NCBI GenBank assembly: GCA_964639965.1
Contig: CAZXGI010000118.1
Span: forward strand, 1 to 6,328
Direction: 5' to 3'
DNA: 6,328 nucleotides
From: TMED23 sp964639965
Lineage (GTDB): Bacteria; Pseudomonadota; Alphaproteobacteria; Rhodospirillales; UBA2165
Below, in pieces: positions 6,229-6,328 of this stretch (its first letter is position 1; every line of letters begins with the position of its first letter). The position numbers and the translations under genes are program-made. The notes under the pieces are model-generated. The model saw nothing but the letters and a program-made list of their open reading frames with translations. It did no database searches and was not told the DNA's origin.

Positions 6229-6328
6229 CTAAAACAGGCGCCGCCAGGGCATCGAAATTACACCGAGAAAGCGAATAAGCGAACTGGATAGATAACCGGC
6301 TAAACCGATTGAAATCATCCCAACAATC
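6229..6328 (-). CDS. C-terminal end of ABC importer permease (partial)
   Basis: Reading leftward from the right edge, a frame of 32 codons ends in TAG at 6231-6229. It encodes GMISIGLAGYLSSSLIRFLG, then VISMPWRRLF. A final helix of the form G-M-I-x-I-G-L-x-G-Y, then a short amphipathic stretch and a PW(R/K) tail, is the standard end of the SsuC/TauC/NrtB (BPD_transp_1) permeases. This protein would form the membrane channel for the ATPase encoded 12 nt downstream. The EAA loop and most of the gene lie outside the window, as presumably does the substrate-binding protein gene. Confidence 0.8.
   Translation of the reverse strand, partial: IVGMISIGLAGYLSSSLIRFLGVISMPWRRLF

Noticed and set aside
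5990..6232. 80-codon + strand open frame
   Set aside because: It is the complement of the Walker A half of the importer ATPase, a common source of spurious antisense frames.

Overview
The window comes from an AT-rich bacterial chromosome. It carries one regulatory gene on the + strand and a block of ABC-transporter genes on the - strand. The families present (a LysR-type regulator, a nitrate/taurine/sulfonate-type importer ATPase with its permease, and a GldA/GldG-type transporter) fit a proteobacterium, perhaps an alphaproteobacterium. That placement is an inference from family resemblance. There are no rRNA or tRNA genes, no CRISPR array, no transposase and no sign of a recent mobile element.

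Left side (1-738). The first 30 codons of a - strand gene, possibly panB, run off the left edge at position 1. A gene-free AT-rich spacer of about 650 bp follows. It holds a plausible promoter for the regulator and two perfect palindromes (437-451 and 593-604).

Regulator (739-1650). This is a complete LysR-type transcriptional regulator of 303 aa. Its end converges on the ABC block with only 47 bp between the stop codons. An 11-nt perfect complement to the 16S rRNA 3' tail lies across its stop codon.

ABC block, all on the - strand, read from right to left: (i) the C-terminal 32 residues of an importer permease (6229-6328); (ii) its ATPase (5344-6216), 12 nt downstream, which has an unusual Ser where the catalytic switch histidine is expected; (iii) a 63-67 aa two-helix membrane protein of unknown function (5076-5267, or to 5279); (iv) a GldA/CcmA-like ATPase (4295-5020); (v) an 864-aa fusion of an ABC-2 permease with a GldG-like periplasmic protein (1698-4292), starting 2 nt after the previous stop.

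How the genes may work together. Genes (iv) and (v) almost certainly form one membrane complex, with the ATPase driving the permease/GldG fusion. Permease (i) and ATPase (ii) form a separate uptake system whose substrate-binding protein would lie outside the window. Because all five genes share a direction and the gaps are short (64, about 56 and 2 nt), they may share a transcript, with the small protein at the junction of the two systems. The substrate of either transporter and the target of the regulator cannot be read from the sequence. The most notable points are the permease-GldG fusion with no DUF4340 partner gene beside it, the missing H-loop histidine, and the small conserved-looking membrane protein between two ABC modules.
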